Of a stretch of DNA of 64,000 nucleotides, positions 12,070-23,307 are shown piece after piece. Positions within the stretch are counted from its first letter, which is position 1; each line of letters opens with the position of its first letter. A model generated the notes under the pieces. The model saw only the letters and a program-made list of their open reading frames with translations. It searched no databases and was not told where the DNA came from. The DNA comes from Mya arenaria (lineage: Eukaryota; Mollusca; Bivalvia; Myida; Myidae), in NCBI RefSeq assembly GCF_026914265.1, contig NC_069126.1:72086219-72150218 (forward strand), read 5' to 3'. Made by a program: the position numbers and the translations under genes.

Positions 12070-12752
12070 TCATTTTTTAAACCTAGACTCTTGTTCGCTG
12101 TACAATTCCCTGTACAATTCCCTGTACAATTCCCTGCTTGGTTTGGGAGATAATGGACCAAGGTGGCTAGATATTCGTCGAGGGTCTTGCTCCTCCATCA
12201 CAGCTCTTCTACTCATCCCGACATTGTCAGTCAAGCGACACATCAATATCTGCTTCTTCAGTGACTCTATGTATAGAAATGTTTTCTTCTCTTTCACAGG
12301 GTATACGGCCCATCTTCCACTTTTCTTGTTCCAGACACGATTTAGCCTTCAAACAAAACGAAAAATATTTATTTTTTACAAAATAAGATTAGATCACATT
12401 TATACACTTCATGAAGTATAGAAATCAAAGCTGAAAGAGATTATATAAAGATGTACAATTTTATACCTTCTCTTTGTAGATTATGGTCAAAGCCACATAT
12501 TTCAGTTATGCATATTCTTACACTCCCAAATTCCGGTCATTGTGGTGCTTCAGAGCATGGTGTATGACAAACTTCTCATTTTCTTACCTAACAGAGCCAT
12601 CTTTGTTATGTTGAAATTCCCTTTCCAAATGATTGTTGTGATCGATTGCTGCTATGAGGTTTCTCATGCGGTAAACAGGTGGCGAGTACGAGAACCACTT
12701 CGAACAATACATAAGGATGTGCTGGTTGAAGCCTTCCAGGTCAGCTGTACTT
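12070..12752 (-). pseudogene. Transposase-like gene, exons 12-13 (C-terminus)
   Basis: Exon 12 (12588-12752) reads STADLEGFNQHILMYCSKWF, VYRMRNLIAAIDHNNHLERE. Exon 13 (12070-12346) reads LNRVWNKKSGRWAVYPVKEK, KKQILMCRLTDNVGMSRRAV, DPRRISSHLGP and ends in FKK and TGA at 12070-12072. Both are free of stops. A 15-bp triplication near 12,100-12,136 gives RELY three times just before the C-terminus. Confidence 0.7.
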
Positions 12753-12897
12753 CTGAAAGAAGTATACATTTTATTAGCAATTAAATTAACTTAATTAACT
12801 TACATATTTATACAACTAAACTTGCAGGGAAATGGCAAGCAGTCACCAGTAAACATAAAACCCTGTTACATGGCAATAAGCTGGGCAGAAAAAATTT

Positions 12898-12898
<1 letters not shown>

Positions 12899-12937
<39 letters not shown>
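12899..12937. repeat. (CA)n microsatellite
   Basis: About 19 CA repeats lie in an intron of the transposase-like pseudogene. Confidence 0.95.
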
Positions 12938-12940
<3 letters not shown>

Positions 12941-13345
12941 TGCATGCAATAACACTCAAGCATAAACTTAATAAGAGGAATGAGCAAAAGCTGTGTTTAT
13001 AAGTAGTACTTGTGCACAACCTGGAAAATTCTGTCAATATAACAATATTTCAACTGGCAAGTAAACACAGGTTTCAACTGCGAGTAAATAGTTTAAGCAT
13101 ACTGACACTCATCCAAAAGATGGAAACAGAAACCAAAATAAATATTTTCACTTTGCACAAACTGAAGAAAGTAAAGTTCGCTGAGGACCCAGACTTCATG
13201 TCATAAAGATGGGACCAAATTCAGATCTTTTGATGCAGTTACTTAATGAAATGCTAATTACTGTTTTCCTACATAAATAGCCTGAAACTTAAGACTTATA
13301 TAATATGTGGAAAGAGTCAAAGCTTGCTACATGAAATTTATTTAC

Positions 13346-14168
13346 CTGGAGTTCAGATAGTTTGCTATCTTTGATAGAAGGTGCTTGTCAAGGACAATGG
13401 CTGTGAGGGCTTCAAGGGTACTGCAGTTTTCTTTCTTGTTCAGCCATGGTTTATTTCTCTCCTCAGGATTCAGAGGCCCACGACTACACGCGTAGTATCC
13501 ATCCTGAATCAGCATTTCAAACATTTCATTATCTACTATTACCATCAATAAATGTCATTTCTGAATTATCAAAACTTCTCAATATACCAACATATATACT
13601 TTCATCTTAAGTCATTGCACTTTCATGATACATTTCATGATACAAATATAAGGCCTTGTTTGAAAAAAGAATACAAAGATACACTATCAGAAGAAAACAA
13701 GGCATTCTAAACACTAAATGAATACAATTCTTTATGTATTTACCACAAACTCCTTGATTGTCTGGGCAACTTTACAACAGTGCCAAAAGTGGTTAACAAT
13801 GTCCTTGACCCATGGTCGAAGAACTGAATGCTCTTTCTTCAGCACAATCTGAAAATGATGATTAAAAACCGTTGATTAGTAACATAAACAAATCTTTTTA
13901 TACATTTATGTAATAGTTGAAGTAATAAGTTCTAAGACCATCAAAATTGTGACTCCAAAACTGTGTGACTCCAAAACCTTCCTGTTCATCTTACTGTGCT
14001 AAAACTCTTATATTACTAGTAAATTTACGAACAAGTTTCAAATATCACCGAATAAAGCTGCCTTACCTTAAATATTTTTTTGCCCAAGGTTCTTTGCCTC
14101 ATGCCAAATATCATGAGAATGTTTAATCGTACAAGCATATATCCGATTGTGGAGAATTGTTATATTTT
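13346..14168 (-). pseudogene. Transposase-like gene, exons 9-11
   Basis: Exon 9 (14067-14168) has IKHSHDIWHEAKNLG and then one extra base in a G3C A7 run (about 14,075-14,084) that puts a stop before the donor. Exon 10 (13744-13848) is intact: LRPWVKDIVNHFWHCCKVAQ. Exon 11 (13346-13503) is intact: DGYYACSRGPLNPEERNKPW, ENCSTLEALTAIVLDKHLL. The H-x-D-x-W-H...K and V-N-H-F-W patterns are the clearest family signatures. Confidence 0.7.
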
Positions 14169-14543
14169 CTGCCTAAAACATCCTTATTCAGTGGAGAAAG
14201 CCCAATGTTTAGCCCCAATACAATAGTCTGAAATATTGATCAACTTCATAACGGCCATAAACTCATAATTATTTTCCATAATGTTTTCCCACTTGTTTTT
14301 GCAAGAAGGCCAGTGTTTGATTCCTGCCAGTCAAATAAAGGTTTTGGTGATCTGGAATAAGTGGGCTTTTCTGGTTTAACATTCAATACACTCACATACA
14401 TGTGCATACCAGAGAGACTTAATAGTTGTATTATTGTGAAATTGTATAGTAAAATTACAATGTACCATCAATTTTCTTTTTTAATTATAAAATATGGATA
14501 TGATAGCTTACACGTTTTACCTAAATAATACTGGAAAACTTAC

Positions 14544-14780
14544 TCATCATTGCTGCGATTCCTAAATGGCCATCTGTTACTAGCTCTGTGATGTTGACCT
14601 GGTTTTGTAAGAGATCCTCGAGGCAAGCTTTAAGTGCCACCTTCTCCATAGCAACTGACTTTCTGTCTGTTTCACGTTTGTCTACTGTTTTTAGAATAAT
14701 GACCTTCTTCGTTTCATTGTCCATGACAGAATATTAACAATACTGGGCAGAATGATCAGGACTGTCATTTCGGCCATCTC
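14544..14780 (-). pseudogene. Transposase-like gene, exon 8 (DGR and VTDGH motifs, premature TAA)
   Basis: TTTTTCAG opens, giving GDGRNDSPDHSAQYC, a TAA at 14734-14736, then YSVMDNETKKVIILKTVDKR, and LQNQVNITELVTDGHLGIAA before ATGATGA|gtaagt. The Asp in GDGR and in VTDGH sit where the first two catalytic acids of an RNase H-fold transposase would be (inference). The stop replaces a single residue between C and Y and leaves the rest of the exon perfectly open. Confidence 0.75.
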
Positions 14781-14935
14781 CTGAAAAATGAACATTATAG
14801 TTGAATTGAAACAGTTTATCGGATTTGCCATCTTTACTCAAAGTTTTCTAACTGGTCCTTGCAACTTGGAGCAGACAGGACACAGCTATATATCAACCAG
14901 ATTATACATGCATGAATATATGATAATAGGGACAA

Positions 14936-15313
14936 GTTAAAGATGCACTCTTACTCCCAAATAAGATTTATCACAATTAATACAAATGTTTTGATATACT
15001 AAAAACGATGAATTAAGGTCGAAAACAATGGTTCTTATGAAGGATACCGAGTTTAATTTTAAAGAGAGTGCAGAAAACACAGTATTTCTACCTTATGAGA
15101 CGATAGTAGATCACAGTAAATATTTTAGCACTCACCAATCATTTAATATTTGTGCATTTTCAGCTATTAAATACACGGTTACAATCTTATTATCAGTAAT
15201 AAATATTTTCCATAGTGCATTATTTAGTAAGTAGTTAAAAGTTTATCTGACACTCAAAATTTATGTTTGTAGTATACGTGTATGTGTTTATTTTGAATAT
15301 GAGTGTCACGTTA
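14936..15313. mobile_element. Inverted-repeat element, copy A
   Basis: The ends 'taaagatgcactcttactcc' and 'ttttgaatatgagtgtcac' are imperfect inverted copies of each other. The interior shares 'gaaaacaatggttcttatga' with the element at 53,511-53,873, which lies in the opposite orientation. It is non-coding, about 378 bp, and sits in an intron of the pseudogene. Confidence 0.6.
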
Positions 15314-15523
15314 AGAAGAATGACAACAAACCCCCATAAAAACTGAGATAAAAACAAAACAGTGACATCTGCTGATGATAAATATATACCAGTTTTAAGG
15401 CACTTGACAAGTTATACGAACATGGAATCATGTGGTCAACATAGTATAAAATCAACTGAATAATGTCAAGGTATGCTGTAATAATTGACCCAAGATGAAC
15501 TCATAACATTTCTAACAACACAC

Positions 15524-15809
15524 CTAGTATGACTACATCCTTTCCATGAAGAGATTGGAACAGGTCTCGTTGGTGAGACTCCAGTATCGGTCCACAGAAG
15601 GCACAAGGTATGTCCGCTGAATTCGGAAGAACTTTGTGGCTGATGGAAACTTCAGTTGCAACATGTCTGCCCAAAGTTTCATCTTTCCAAAGTTGTTGCC
15701 AGAGAGGACTGTTGTTGCAGAGATAAGAAAGTCACTGGAGAAAACCCCTCTGTTCAGTGTTGGTTGGGAGCACCAGCGTGTAATTCTGTGGCCTTTTGAC
15801 CTGACATAC
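15524..15809 (-). pseudogene. Transposase-like gene, exon 7
   Basis: The core reads SKGHRITRWCSQPTLNR, FLISATTVLSGNNF and KFFRIQRTYLVPSVDRYW, conserved features that precede the first acidic motif in this family. An extra CAGG near 15,803 breaks the expected V-C-S-K junction. A second shift near 15,540 separates NLFME from KDVVIL. The two shifts cancel modulo 3, so the exon still ends in phase 1 (CTAG|gtgtgt). Confidence 0.65.
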
Positions 15810-16436
15810 CTATTGGTAGATAAAAAACAAATTCTAAAACTACTTTGGTGAGTAACATACTAGGGGTAAACTATTCAGTTGCCTGCAATGACAGCTTCAT
15901 AAATGTTAGTAATGTACATAATCACAAGAAATATAATTGACAATACAGTGGTGGGTCTTCAATGGGGATAGGGTTGTGCCCCCACCCCCACAGATAGATG
16001 GCAATTTAGTAAATTCACCTTTAACTATTTCTTTGTAAATATACACAAAATTAAAAGGTTATTAAAATTCGCCAGAATTGATAAAAGCTTATCTTTTCAT
16101 ATGAGAGTACCGACAGAAGTAGATAAGTTAAAATATGTCCATTTAAAAGATGCTGAAAACAATTATTAATAAGGGTCAAAATTCACAAAATGTTAAAATG
16201 TGTCATTTCAATAAATCAGTTAAAAGAATGTCCAAGCTGCAGAATGTCCAAGCTGCTCCCCCCCCCCAGTTATTTATATTTATTCTGGATATTCACTACT
16301 TTATCCTGTACAAACATTACATAACTTGGCAATCTACTTATATATGTATAATTGTAGTTTGGAAAATCGAAACACCCTGTTTACCGCACTACCTTCAATA
16401 ACTCACAAGCATGCTCTTTCAATAATTAGGTCTTAC

Positions 16437-16724
16437 CCATTCTATGATGGCTGCAGATCCATTAAAGCTCTCCAACATCTCGATGTCTTTGGAGCCGCAT
16501 ATCTGACAAGTGGAAACTTTCATATCTGCCAAAGCTGGTCGAGGAATACAATACAGGTGGGGGTGCTACATAGCGCATCAATATCAGCTTCATTTACTAT
16601 CTTTTTCTGGCCAACTGCAGGACTTGCTACCTCGGCTTCCTCACCATCACTTTCTTCAGCCTCTTCCTGACCTAATACTGCTTCTTCAAATGTCACATCA
16701 GGGCAGTTTTGGAGGTTCTCAGGC
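16437..16724 (-). pseudogene. Transposase-like gene, exon 6 (CxxC module, frameshifted)
   Basis: The first 190 bases read PENLQNCPDVTFEEAV, then an acidic run, then ADIDALCSTPTCIVFLDQL. One base must be restored near 16,531-16,534 to continue as LADMKVSTCQICGSKDIEML and end IIEW|gtaaga. CQIC is the kind of zinc-knuckle that precedes the core in this family. Uncorrected, the frame stops at WQI. Confidence 0.65.
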
Positions 16725-17097
16725 CTAAACACCAAATTATACAATAAAAATTTTGTAGCAAGAAAGTGTAATATCACGTTTTCTGTTTCACTTATTACTT
16801 ATAAGCAGTATGATGCATAAAAAATGTACAAATCATCAAAGTCATCACTATTTCAAATCAGGCCTAAACAAGTTTGTGTTTAGAGCAACAGTCTCAAAAT
16901 GCGTGGCGTGGAAGGGAAAAATATATAAGATAACGTGACATTTCAGATTGTCATTAAAAAGAATAATTTATTTACATACATATTCTGTTTTAACAGAAAT
17001 ATCTCTCTGTCAGGTCAGGTAGGGTCTACTTGCCCGAAACACAGAAAATTTTGAAAACCGCTCAAATTAAACCATTTCTGACAAGACATCAATTTTT

Positions 17098-17121
17098 GGG
17101 GGGGGGGGGGGGGGGGGGGGC
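17098..17121. repeat. Poly-G tract
   Basis: A run of about 23 G followed by CCTGGACCCCCTGC; other long G-runs in the window have similar surroundings. Confidence 0.85.
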
Positions 17122-17259
17122 CTGGACCCCCTGCAAAAAAGTGTGCTCATAAGTAGGGCCCCTTCTTACATCAATTCCTATGTCAACACCTGCTTTCACT
17201 ACTCTACATATTTCTCATACAAAGTATCAACCTCTCTTTTACTTTCTCGTTTATGATCT

Positions 17260-17606
17260 TTAAAGCTGCATTTGCACAGATTGACTGAGAAGACAACTTT
17301 TTTTTTCAATTTTGTGTTAGATTTCAATAGTCAAATTTTCAGTTAATATTTCGAATATAACACTGCTGACATGAGAGGGAAGTGCAGTTATTCATATTTA
17401 CATTCGAAAATTGATATTTTAAGCTAAAAGTCTTTCAAACGCTAAAGGAGAGAGTGTTTTGCTGTTTTCCAAGCAATGGAGATATGTTTTTTGGTAAGTT
17501 ATCTTATATGCATCAAATGAAGGCATTAATGTCAAAAACAGCTGATCCTGGGACAAAACTTAATTGAAATGTAAAAATTGTCAATCTGTAAGAGTGCAGC
17601 TTTAAG
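17260..17606. mobile_element. Inverted-repeat element, family of 27,435
   Basis: The left end 'tttaaagctgcatttgcaca' and the right end 'caatctgtaagagtgcagct' are inverted copies with a few mismatches. It is about 345 bp, AT-rich and non-coding. Confidence 0.55.
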
Positions 17607-17997
17607 CTGTTGCGAAAATGTGTTCAAAGTCAGATGAGCTAAGACTATGCTGTCTTTTATCATATTATATTTATACTTTAATTGGTGAGGATCATTTAGC
17701 AAGTCAAAACAAAAATATAAAGTTATTTGAGATATATAGCTATAGGGACTTTTCCATTTTGTTCTATTGTTAAAATATTGAAAAAATGAGGTAAAAGTCA
17801 TTCAAAATAATTGCTCCAATGATGAAAACACTGATCATATTCATACAAGAGCTCTTTTATAAGTTATTATAAAAAATTTGACAAAACAGGGTCTTTTTCA
17901 CAGATTTTGGAGTAAGTAAAATGCTACCTTTTATTTTCTATATTTGAAAAGTTCAAGTTATATTTTTTCATAATTTTCTTGCAATAACTGTACTTAC

Positions 17998-18379
17998 AGT
18001 ACACTTGACATGTTGAAGTCGGGTTCAAAATCTGGATCATCACCAGCCTCCTCATCAGATTCTTGAAGTGTGATGTCAATAGTGATGCTGAAAACCAGAA
18101 ATACAACAATTTCTTTAACAACTATTATCTCAATGCACTGGGTTATTCACTCCTTATAACCATTGATAATTGCAATAAATAGAAATTGTGGATTCACTGT
18201 TCTATGTAAATAATGTATTATTATAAGATACCTATTTATTAAATAAATAATTTTTAACAAATATCAACATTGTTGCATCTGCTAAAAACTTACTCAAATG
18301 GGTCCAGGAAAGACAGATTCCTTCTTTTTGAAATCTCTGAATGGCCTCATCAGTCTTTGCAGGAGATTTTGGTGATTTC
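17998..18379 (-). pseudogene. Transposase-like gene, exons 4 and 5
   Basis: Exon 4 (18294-18379) reads KSPKSPAKTDEAIQRFQ and then must shift frame to read RRNLSFLDPF; one A is missing from the A-run at about 18,325-18,329. Exon 5 (17998-18087) is intact: ITIDITLQESDEEAGDDPDF, ending at GTACT|gtaagt in phase 2. Both are acidic linkers leading to the CxxC module. Confidence 0.6.
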
Positions 18380-18600
18380 CTTCAAAGCAATATTACAAAT
18401 TTCATCACAAAACTGATACATCATCCAAATGTGACTCAATTTATGTATCCATAATGAATACAACTTTAAAATCAAGAAGTTGTTCTATTATTCTAAGGTA
18501 CCTGGAACAACAAAAATCAGAATCATTTAATCACAATAAAATAATTTTGTTTTTAAAAGTAACACATCTAAAGATTTGATTTGTCAAGACTGGAACTTAT

Positions 18601-18663
18601 TCAGCTGCACTCTCTTCTGAAGACTTTAATTCCTCTAGCCCTGATGTAAGAATGCCCACTTCA
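18601..18663 (-). pseudogene. Transposase-like gene, exon 3 with mutated donor
   Basis: TATTTTAG|T opens in phase and encodes SEVGILTSGLEELKSSEES. The expected donor reads GCTGA|ataagt where gtaagt is needed (G to A at intron position 1). Without splicing the frame stops at once (GAA TAA). With splicing, GA+G joins perfectly to the next exon. Confidence 0.6.
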
Positions 18664-19397
18664 CTAAAATAGTTTAAACATTATTTATTTTATTAACATT
18701 AATACTAACAGCCACACCCCTTCGGAATTTGATCACCACAGCTAATAAGTAAGGAAAACTGCTAATGATTTATGATGAGTAATGAGTTCTAGTATTAAAA
18801 AACCAAATTTGATGAAGGTGAAAACCCTAATCATTAATTTCTATAACTTGTATAGTTTTGTATATGCATCCCTTTAAAGAAACTCATTCACATACCGGTA
18901 GAACAATACAATAATGCATATGTAAACACTAGTCATGTAAATATTTACTGTTTGATATCAAAATTGTAGATTTGCTTTTACGTGTAAAAAAATGTATGAC
19001 CAAATTTAATGTTATGGAAAAAGCAAAAAACATGTTCACTAAGCTAATGTGGCATACAAAAAGAAAAAGTTAAATATTAAAAAGTCTATAATTCAATGTA
19101 AAAGATCTTGTTTAGCATCAGTAATGTGATTAAACTTCATCGAATTTCTAAACAAAAAGCTTAAAGCATACAAAAAATAGCATTTTTAATGGTTTCAATC
19201 TTTGTCAATGTTCTAGTTTAAACACATCTTAAGATTTGATAGTGTGTTTTGGGCATTTAAGTAAAATCTTTAATATTTGCATTTTCCTTACTCGGAAAAG
19301 ATTCTCTTAGATTTATGTTCCTATATACTGCTTGATGTCAGTAATAAGATGTATAAATGAGTATGTGCCTTTAATGTATATCAAAGGAATTGTTTAC

Positions 19398-19544
19398 CTG
19401 CTGGCCATTTGTGACTCAGGAGCCGAGACTTCAGAAACTGAAGGGGTCTTTTCAACGTCTATAAATGACGCACTTGCGGGGGTGGATGTTAGCTTTGTGC
19501 TTGTCATTTTACTCCTTGTATCCGTTTCAATTATACCGGCATAG
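19398..19544 (-). pseudogene. Transposase-like gene, exon 2
   Basis: The acceptor is TTTTAG|C and the donor AGCAG|gtaaac, phase 2 to 2. It is open throughout and Ser/Thr-rich (KMTSTKLTSTPASASF, VSEVSAPESQMAS). It looks like a disordered linker. Confidence 0.65.
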
Positions 19545-20724
19545 CTAAAAGTATTATAATAACATACTTAGTATGAATCTGCAAATCGATGATTGGGAAG
19601 TTTGGTAATTGTGAATAGAGTTTAACCAATTGGATAAGAAAAGCATTGTTTTAAATGTGTTCTTGAGTTATAAAGTTCCTCCCTAATTTCCATAATGCCT
19701 GAAGTATGGCTTAAATGATTTAACATATTCTGGCTAGTCTACATTTATATTGAGGTGAGTCACCCATCATTAAAACACTAGATGTGTTAATGCATGTTTG
19801 ACATAACATTAATTGAGATTATTACTACGTTCAATTTTACTAGTATATAACTTTTGCATGGATTAAATTTTATAATAAAGCCTTTTTGATGCTACTATTA
19901 TAATATAATGATATATTTTAGGGAAGTAAAAAAACAAACAACATCATACCATACTATGATAATACATAGAAATTTAAGGAATAATTCACCTTTTTATAAA
20001 AAGCTCTTAACATTTTTTTTTGAATATTTATATAAAAAATTTAATTAAAAAGAAATTTTCGCATTATTTACTTTTTGTATTAGTGATGGTTGGACTACTT
20101 TTGTACCTTAAATGTATTCTAACGTATTAATTAGTTTCATATCCTAAATTATGTAGAAATTTCTATTAAGCCATGAGTACATGTATGACCAAAAGAAATG
20201 GAGTTTCTTAACTAAAGTATAATTTTTCTTAGCTTTTAAAAGGTCTGAATTTTTACATTTGGGGGATGGGGCCGGGTCTTTCAGTGAGAGGACTTGAGCA
20301 TTATTTTTGCTAAAATGGGTATGTGCAAGTTGACAGGGAAATCAATCCAAAAAGCACATTGAATGCAAATTCATGTAATTTACATATATGAAAATTACAT
20401 ATTGCAATGCCAATAATAAATGCAATTTGTTCTTTTCATTTGACTTGCAGAACTTTGCAATCATACCTGGTAATCAGCTTGATTATGTCTTTATAAACTT
20501 GCATATATTAACTGCAAACTATTGCCTTTAATGTTGGGATATAGAAATTCAAGTTAAGGTTTTACATTTTATCTGATTTCACAGTGATCCATGGTTGTTT
20601 CACCAAAACTTGCAATCTTAAAAAGCGGCACACTCACTCAGTGACAGCTCTTGTTGGAAAGGTTATAAATTGTGAAGTTATTTTGCCTCATTATTTTGGA
20701 TAATGGACCGGAATTTTGACCAAC

Positions 20725-20885
20725 ATTTTGGGGGATAAGTACACCCCTTCCTCTGGGGAATGGGGTCTGTATAATCACCCGAAAGTTTGCCGAAATATAG
20801 CCATAAATAAATGATGGGGATAAGTACACCCCTTTTTCTGGGGAATGGGGTCTGTATACCCGCCCGAAAGATAGCCATGAATAAA
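20725..20885. repeat. 85-bp tandem duplication in intron 1
   Basis: 'ggataagtacacccctt' recurs at 20,733 and 20,818, with 'ctggggaatggggtctgtat' in both units. It lies in the first intron of the transposase-like pseudogene. Confidence 0.8.
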
Positions 20886-20932
20886 TAACTAACTAAGGTT
20901 TACGAAACCCGTGACTAAAGTAAAACACGAAC

Positions 20933-21000
20933 CTGTTGAGAAGATGTTTAGCTACATCGCCGTCCGTTTCCATCCCATTTGTAGTATCAAGGCTTTCCAT
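20933..21000 (-). pseudogene. Transposase-like gene, exon 1 (start)
   Basis: ATG at 21000 begins MESLDTTNGMETDGDVAKHL and the exon ends AACAG|gttcgt in phase 2. It joins in phase to the next exon (AG+C gives Ser). The region just upstream (21,001-21,200) is less AT-rich and contains a CACGTG at about 21,174, which may mark the promoter. Confidence 0.65.
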
Positions 21001-21479
21001 CTATCCAAATGAATACCTAAATACACTCTTGAAGATGACATCTCTTTAACATTGTCCTGTCTTCGCCGCTTTCTGGTCGATTAAGTTAATCTAGGCCTTC
21101 CTCTCTTTCTCTTTTCTCCAACGTCCATCTTTGACTTTGTTGATATGCTGACCTCATTGATTATTCATAACTATCACGTGATTGTCTCCGTTCAATTTCA
21201 TAGGCCTTCGGAACTAGGCCATAGCAGGTTTTTTGGTAAAAAGTATTTAAAACTGGATGTATGAATTTCCTTGGCATCAAATATTGAAGTTTTTCTCCGA
21301 AATCTGCAGTTTTTGTCTCATGGAAATCCACCATTATTGAACTTTTGTGTTTAAAAAAAAACTATATAACAGTATATGACATAATATGTGCCAAAATTGT
21401 GCTTGCTTCCAGGCGTATTAAAACATTGAAAGTATTTATTTATTTTCGTAAAAATAGTGGAAGAACTTAAAAATTAAGA

Positions 21480-22110
21480 TGGGAGTATCAGTTATGAATT
21501 AAACCAACTCATTTTTTTAACGTTTCAATTTCTATAGAAATAACAGTGTCAAACTATTTATTACAGTAGCAAGATAAAACATGTGAGAATTATTCAACAA
21601 TTTAGGCAAGGGAGGCAAATATATCAATGGAAAATGAAAAAATGAAAATCGCAGTGACTTCCCTTTGACTGTAGAATTTATTCTCTGTTATTATTATTGT
21701 TATTAACAGCTCGTCTGTGTTTTGAAGAACAAAAAGTCATTGGCGTTGTTGTGGTAAGCGTTACCTTGGTCATAAATTAAAAAAACCGAGGACATTTTGT
21801 TTTTCAAAATACAGACAAGTTTATAATAATATTATTGATATTCAAATGGAAAATGGTACACATGAGACAGTATAGAAAGGCATATGTACAGCACGTACCA
21901 TAACTCTTGCTTTACATATTGTAAAGTCACTTGGCCTTAACTTAATAACCATTCAAGATATTTACATAATTTTCAATTTGTATCTAGATACAAAAATCAA
22001 TGGAAGTAGGAGGAGTCTTGAGGTCCTATCAAATGTGAGTGAAGGGGTTCTGTGGGCGTAGCCTGCCGACTGAAAATGAATTTTAGCTTTTTTAGATTGA
22101 CAATTTGAGA
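21480..22110 (+). repeat. Continuation of duplicated segment copy 1
   Basis: 'ggcaagggaggcaaat', 'gacttccctttgactgtag' and later 'gaatgaattttag'-type text match 26,080-26,760 in order. This is intron sequence of the HAUS5-like duplication resuming after the inserted block. It contains no exon. Confidence 0.65.
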
Positions 22111-22139
22111 ATAAGGAGGCTTAACTACTGGCTCATTAA

Positions 22140-22480
22140 GTGTTGGCGTCAGCTTAAAGTTTTAGGGCTGGTTGGCATTTTACTTATTCATTCAATTCAC
22201 TTAATTCTTCACAGTTATTCAATGCCATCAAACAATGAGGTAAGATAGCTCCATATTATCCTAGATACAAATTATGGCCATGGTTGACTTAGGAACTTTG
22301 GTTAAAGTTTTAGGGCACATTTGGACAGGTTGAAATTTTAGGGCAAGTTGGGATTTTTACTAGTAACTTCTATACCCTTCATTCAATTGGCTTAATACCT
22401 CACACAGTTGGTAACAGCCATCACACAGTTAGGTAACGAAACCCCATATTACCCTAAAACACAAATTATAGCCCTTGATT
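22140..22480. repeat. 'ttttagggca' minisatellite, two units
   Basis: Two diverged units related to the array at 34,680-35,520 ('agttttagggcaagttggga'). Confidence 0.6.
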
Positions 22481-23307
22481 GTCTTTTTTCATTTCTTTTT
22501 GTTGCTTTTGACAGGCACATATTTATATTTTTAACCAAAGTGAAACCTGTTTATAAGATTAAAGTATGCCATTGATGGGGCCGGCTGGCAATTCTACAGC
22601 TGAAAAGCTGTTCAAGGTATGGTAACTCCGTGGTATGAAATGACTCCAAAAGCTCTACAGTATTGCAATTGATTATTTATATGCTTTATACCACTTGTGC
22701 CATTGTTATTTAATAAACCTCGCTACAGTACTTTCACCATTCAAAATTCGTCAACCCATATGGTGGCTGCCGATTATGACATTTTTTCACTGCATCCAAT
22801 CTATGGTATAAGTGGTATTAAGTTTTTCCCCCAATTTTTCTCAATTTTTTGCCTGCATCCTACCTATGCTAGTGTCATATACAAAGTGATTTGCGGTAAA
22901 TCTCAGTTTATGAATCAATACTCATGTGAAAAACTATTGAAAACTTTTTCAAAGCAAAATGATTGTTAATGATCCTGCTGATTGTGCTGAAACTTAAAAT
23001 CATTATCTCACGAGCAGTCATGATTGATTAAAAGCAAGGCTCCTTGTCTCCTTTAACCCTGCTAAAATGGAAACACTAACCTTCTGGAGTATGATAAAGA
23101 AACCAAACCATCTTGATTTATTCTTTGATAATACCCAATTACATCCTGTTTCTGAACACATACAGGACTAACTCTTTTAGATGACAGTAAGTGGAAGTTA
23201 CATAAAACATCATTAGTCAATAAAGCCTGGCAACAGTTAAACTAAACCAAAATGAATCTAACTCTTATCATCTTGCTTTAACTCATGTACAAAGTCTGTT
23301 TTATCAG

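Larger units (their letters stand above)
12070..21000 (-). pseudogene. Transposase-like multi-exon gene, degenerate
   Basis: Thirteen exons can be joined on the - strand: 20933-21000, 19398-19544, 18601-18663, 18294-18379, 17998-18087, 16437-16724, 15524-15809, 14544-14780, 14067-14168, 13744-13848, 13346-13503, 12588-12752, 12070-12346. The protein has an acidic disordered N-terminus, a CxxC module, GDGRNDSP, VTDGH, DIWHEAKN, a VNHFWHC helix and a QHILMYCSKWFSYSP segment. From memory this is an uncharacterised animal family with an RNase H/DDE-transposase look. Disabling changes: lost donor after exon 3, frameshifts in exons 4, 6, 7 (two) and 9, and TAA at 14734-14736. Intron phases agree at every junction once these are allowed for. 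It converges on the P2X7C-like gene and lies with it inside an inserted block. Confidence 0.75.

Noticed and set aside
16326..16728. + strand frames of 72-114 codons
   Set aside because: Shadow of exon 6 of the - strand pseudogene.
22565..22616. Mini-exon reading MPLMGPAGNSTAEKLFK
   Set aside because: Acceptor and donor are acceptable, but its phase does not fit the next exon of the HAUS5-like gene, and it has no second copy in the window.
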